A program made the position numbers and the translations under genes. 64,000 bases of DNA. It comes from Delphinapterus leucas. Taxonomy: Eukaryota > Chordata > Mammalia > Artiodactyla > Monodontidae. Below, piece after piece: positions 60,000 to 64,000 of the stretch (the first letter of the stretch is position 1; every line of letters starts with the position of its first letter). The notes beneath the pieces are model-generated. The model searched no databases, was not told the origin of the DNA, and was given only the letters and a program-made list of their open reading frames with translations. The DNA lies in contig NW_022098037.1 in the NCBI RefSeq assembly GCF_002288925.2, forward strand, positions 7,870,901 through 7,934,900, written 5' to 3'.

Positions 60000-61790
60000 A
60001 ATAATAGAGCCTGTTGTATAATGCTGAAGGTCAGTTTTTTTCAAACATAACTCATTCAATTATGACTTCATTACATTTGCCGTATCCATGTAAAATTGAC
60101 TCATGCCTTTAATTTAAATTTTTACTTTATCATAGTCCTAATTGATAACATCCGTAAGATCCCTTGTTTGATGTGCTAATTATATATATATTATAGGTCG
60201 GTGTAAATGAATCGTCTCACTAAAACAAAATAGCTGCATGAAGTTTCAAAGTATGCATCTACATCCTAAAGACAGATGTTGTTTGTCCATGTTGCCCGAG
60301 TATCCATGCAAATACTCCCCTTAGCACATAACCTTGTCATACATTGATGAGTTTGTCTCTAGGATAGATACTGAAAAGTAAAATTGCTGTGTTATAGGGC
60401 ATTAGCATTTTTAACTTTAATATATACTGCCAAACTGACCTCCAAAATAACCTAACCAACTCACACCAGGCTGTTAGGGTCATGTACCATTTCTCAGTTG
60501 TGTCTTTCATGCAGTGCCACTGTTTATAGGTGACACACTCATTGAAGTCTTCTCACCTACTATAGTTGGGATTTATTCATCCAGATCTATCCATGTTCTC
60601 GTTTGCAGCACAGAGGAGTTTGCTAGAGGTGGTTGGAAACGGTGTGGAATTATCTAGCCCAGGCAGGGGTGGTACTCCTGATCTGAGCACTGTGCTTTGG
60701 CCAACTGAGCTAAGCAGTGGTCCAGCATCTTAAGAGTTAGGGACTGAAAATCGCAGTAACCATGACACCTTCTTGGCACATACGCGTTGCACTAATAAAG
60801 ATATAAGATGTTAGGATATAGAACAGAGACCCAAAATAATAGTGGCTAAAATAAGCTTAGAAAATGAATTCTCTCACATAACTGTCGAAGTATAATAAGT
60901 TTGGGGATGGTACTGAAGAGTCACCTCTCTTAAGGTGTTGTCCTGATTCATCTGGCCCAAGACAGTGCATGGCCACATCCACGTTCCAACCAAGGTGAAG
61001 AAGAGGGCGCACCCAGAAGTCACATTCGATCTGCTGACGCACAGAGTTTAGTCACATGGCCACGTCTATCTGCAAAGGGATCTGGGAAATTTTTTTTGAT
61101 AACCATACACTTGGCTGAAAAAATCAGTGGTTCTGCTATTGTGAAAGACAAGAATTGGTGGACAATCGCTGTCTTGCTGCATATGTCAAAAGGGCCATTG
61201 CAGGTACATTTTTACAACGCATTTTCATATATGTGGTCTCATTTTACTCTCACATAGTCCTGTGAATTAGAAAATCAAAGAGGGGAGAAGTCAAGAACCA
61301 ACAGAATGGATGGTTCAGAAAATCACAGTATGAGCAGCCATTATCAACTGCTACACCTAACTCAAAAGCCTCATTTGGTCCTTAATGAAACACACACCTA
61401 TTAGCCAAATACTTGCTAATGCCGGAAAAGATAATATTTCTGAAAGTAGTGGAGAGCTTTCTTTTCAGGATGCGGAAATGAAAGCTAGTTGGAAATAACT
61501 ATGTAAGGATGAGAGGTGGAAGATTCAGGGATCATGATTTGAGGCTCTCAGCAGACAGACAGGACCACAGACATGGATGGCATTTTGAAGAGATGCACCG
61601 ATTTTGTTCTGAAATTTGTGGCGGGTAGAGGGGCTGAGCAGAATCTACTGGAGATCCCTCCTGGGCAGCAGCAGTGGCTTTCTGTACCTCTTGAGGTGGA
61701 TTCTCGGTAAAGGGGCCACCATTGTTCCCCTCCCTGTGTCCAAGCCCCTTTACCACATGACTTTGCCATCTTCCCATCAAAAGATGGATT
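60000..61790. other. Intergenic DNA with one antisense L1 fragment
   Basis: About 60290-60500 resembles an antisense L1 3' region ('gtctctaggatagatactgaaaagtaaaattgctg...actgccaaactgacctcc'). 60040-60280 is AT-rich with homeodomain-like cores and no recognised repeat. No gene seen. 61532-61957 minus is an open frame of 141 codons without a recognisable motif, lying partly in the LTR-like repeat to the right. Confidence 0.45.
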
Positions 61791-61794
61791 TTAT

Positions 61795-62262
61795 TTCCCC
61801 GGTTTGAATCTGGACTGGTCTTGTGACTTTTTTGGCTAATAGAATATGGCAAAAATGCCTCGCCAATTCCAACTCTAGATCTTAAAAGGCTTTGTGTGTT
61901 TCTGCCCTGTGTGCCTCTGGAACTCTGTCCTTTTGCCATCCGAAGTAAACCCCGCAAGGCTTCTGGAGGTAAGAGACCCAGTGATGCATCAGAAGTAAAC
62001 CAGGAAGGCTTCTGGAGGATAAGAGACCCAAGGCTTCTGGAGGATAAGTAAACCAGGCAAGGCTTCTGGAGGATAAGAGACCCAGTGATGCAGGGAGTCA
62101 GCTACTTCCTAGCTGACTCAGCACCTGACTGCACATGCATGAATGAGTCTGCCAGGACTAGAAGAACTGCTCAGCTGAGCCCAGCCCAGATTGCTGACCA
62201 TATAATCAGCTAAATAAATAGCTGTTGTTTTAACCCACTAAACATTGTGCTGGTTTTATTTT
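61795..62262 (+). repeat. Old LTR-like element with an internal tandem expansion
   Basis: 'tttgaatctggactggtcttgtgacttttttggctaatagaatatggc', 'gctcagctgagcccagcccagattgctgacc', 'taaataaatagctgttgttttaacccactaaacattgtgctggttt' follows an MLT1-like MaLR LTR. Between 61943 and 62092 the segment 'aggcttctggaggataagagaccca' is present four times with small differences and spacing, which a single LTR would not have. Confidence 0.6.
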
Positions 62263-62268
62263 TCAGGC

Positions 62269-62317
62269 TATATATATATATATATATGTTATATAATATA
62301 TATATATATACATATTA
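62269..62317. repeat. (TA)n microsatellite
   Basis: Two TA runs with a short interruption 'gttatataa', directly after the LTR-like element. Confidence 0.95.
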
Positions 62318-62319
62318 TG

Positions 62320-64000
62320 CTTAGCTCAGTATCTGGCCATAGTAAGCCCTCAATGATGACCTATAGTTAGGTATTTAAAAGCATTTTCTAAAGTGCAAAG
62401 TTCTAATTAATGCCAATTTTTAAAATAGCATTGTATTTTGGGTTTGATGGGATCATGTGCTCTCTGAGGCCACAGCAATTTCTCTGGGTTTTTTCCTAAC
62501 TGAACATCACCCAGGTTTGACCATCGATTCTGAGTCAACCTTAAAGGCAGAGCTACTCTCTTGGTTGGAGATTGGCCACATAGGAGGACGAAAGCTCTTG
62601 CCACAAAGTCCTGAATGTTCAACTCCTGGGGAGGGGGAGGGCCGTCGGCTCATCATAGGCTCTGCAAGGTCTCAGGGTCTCTAACAAGTCCCTCATTAGT
62701 TCCTCCTTGTCTGCACATTTTGTGACCTGCACAGCCTCCATCAGTCTGGGGTTATTCCAAGTTACCACGTGGCTGGCTTCTCTAGACCTCTTTCAGCATG
62801 AGCAGCTAAGGCAAGACAAACTATCTATCAATGTGTTCTCCAGGGTGCTCTCTAATCAGCCTTAAAACATTTGCCTGGCTCCCTCTGCCGATACCCCTGG
62901 GGATCCCTCATTTGTGAACTTGGCCTTTTAGCTTCCATCTCCAGCCCTTCTCCATCTCACCCTCACTTCTTTCTCACTCAGACAAGGGCTGGTCCATGTG
63001 CAGTGTTCAGGGATGCTGCTGTACCAACAGCCCTCTCTGAGGGAAGTCACTTTACACAGAAATCTTGATGCTTTCTAGCCATGTAAATTTGACCACAGCT
63101 ATTTAGATCAGGGATCAGTGCTGCCCCCAAGGGAAGCTATCTGTAGGCAGTCTAAGAAGTAGCATGGATTAAGATTTCTGACCAGCAAGGGAGCTCTATA
63201 CCTTATGGTGACCCCAGCACCCAGAGAACTCTTAACTCCTGAGGAGGTTAGATTGGAGACACCCGAAAAGAAATATGGACAATGAAGTGGCACCAGCCAA
63301 GGGAAAGCAGTAAACAGAAGCCACTAGGAAGCAGAAACTAAGAGACAGAGGGAAGTCCTGTCCTGAGAGAAGTGGAGTAGAAGTAGGCAGAAGGGGAGTG
63401 AGCCTTGAATACAGAGGAGTTGTGAGTAGGACCATATAAGGAGACTGTAAGTCACGTGGCTTTTGAGTCGCCAGAAACTTTTCAAAGCATTACTGAAGAG
63501 TAATCTAGAGTAATCTAGAGTCTGTTATTTTGTTCTTAGATGGCACGCAACACAAACGAACTCTGGTAACTTGAAGAAACCGGAAGTGTGTTGGAAAGAT
63601 GTGGGAAGGCTTCTAGAACTAGAGTCGCTAAAGACATAGGCTTGGTGAAGAGCACAAGGCAGAGGTCTCCTGAAAGCCAGGAATCAAGACCCTCCTGAGT
63701 TTTAACGCTGCAATAAGTCAAGTTCAACTCCAACTTCACTCTGCCTAAGAGTTAAAATCACTGAGATAGTCTGAATGCCTCATCTGGACCTGTCTATGGT
63801 TGGAGAATTGTAGGAAATCTTATTTGACAGAAATTAGGCTTCTTTAACTAAAATACAGGGTACTGGATGATGGCAGGGCCAATGAAATAGTCATTTTGTC
63901 CTCTGAGGGCTGGCTCTGTGGCTGCTGACACTGATTGCTGAGTTTTCATCTTTTCATTTGCAACCTCCTGTCACCTGAGATTACCTGAGCCTGTTTCACA
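62320..64000. other. Intergenic DNA, right edge
   Basis: No gene or clear repeat recognised. A short direct duplication 'agtaatctag' occurs at about 63498-63517, and a decayed copy of the repeat seen at 52500 may lie at about 63530-63740. Confidence 0.45.

Noticed and set aside
63111..63136. Another CTCF-like match on the minus strand ('ctgcccccaaggg')
   Set aside because: Only about 11 of 14 positions fit, lacking the conserved A before the G run; not listed as a site.

Overview
This is a mammalian nuclear genomic window, almost certainly from a cetacean (whale, dolphin or porpoise). The lineage call rests on several young tRNA-derived SINEs of the CHR type, each carrying the 'cttccctggtggcgcagtgg' type head, including CHR-2-like copies, together with cetartiodactyl-type L1 3' ends. 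These lie on a background of ancient MIR, L2, MER5 and old LTR fragments. Protein-coding sequence is under 1 kb of the 64 kb. No rRNA, CRISPR, operon or bacterial feature is present.

Two genes can be identified. (1) PAH (phenylalanine hydroxylase) is on the minus strand. Its first coding exon is at 14645-14704 (20 codons including ATG) and its second at 7127-7234 (36 codons), with canonical splice sites and the same exon lengths as the human gene. The rest of PAH runs off the left edge, and 1-7126 is part of intron 2. (2) ASCL1 (achaete-scute homolog 1, a proneural bHLH factor) is on the plus strand and complete. It has a 5' UTR from about 39294, a one-exon CDS at 39856-40533 (225 aa), a small intron in the 3' UTR (40581-40921) and a 3' UTR ending after an AATAAA at 42010. 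The two genes are divergent, in the same order as the PAH-ASCL1 neighbourhood on human 12q23.

Layout: 1-14.6 kb is PAH introns 2 and 1, full of repeats. 14.6-15.2 kb is the CpG-rich PAH start region. 15.2-31 kb is repeat-rich intergenic DNA, including a roughly 4 kb antisense L1 relic with an LTR in it. 31.5-39.3 kb is GC-rich, repeat-poor DNA upstream of ASCL1 that looks regulatory. 39.3-42.0 kb is ASCL1. 42.0-48.1 kb is repeat-poor, partly CpG-rich downstream DNA with several conserved-looking blocks, a large GA-rich tract and a 61-bp minisatellite. 48.1-64 kb is ordinary intergenic DNA with old repeats and one strikingly repeat-free block near 58.3-58.6 kb.

Functionally, a liver metabolic gene and a neural fate gene sit back to back about 24.6 kb apart. 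The long GC-rich flanks of ASCL1 probably hold its enhancers, and two good matches to the CTCF consensus (30267 and 45034) bracket it. The most interesting items are: the ASCL1 tract where six prolines stand where human ASCL1 has mostly glutamine; the pair of HES class C boxes inside an inverted repeat upstream of ASCL1; the CTCF-like sites; candidate enhancers at about 32.4, 33.3, 43.1, 43.7, 47.8 and 58.4 kb; and a possible unannotated minus-strand exon at 28979-29054. I see no convincing evidence of a wholly new biological system here.
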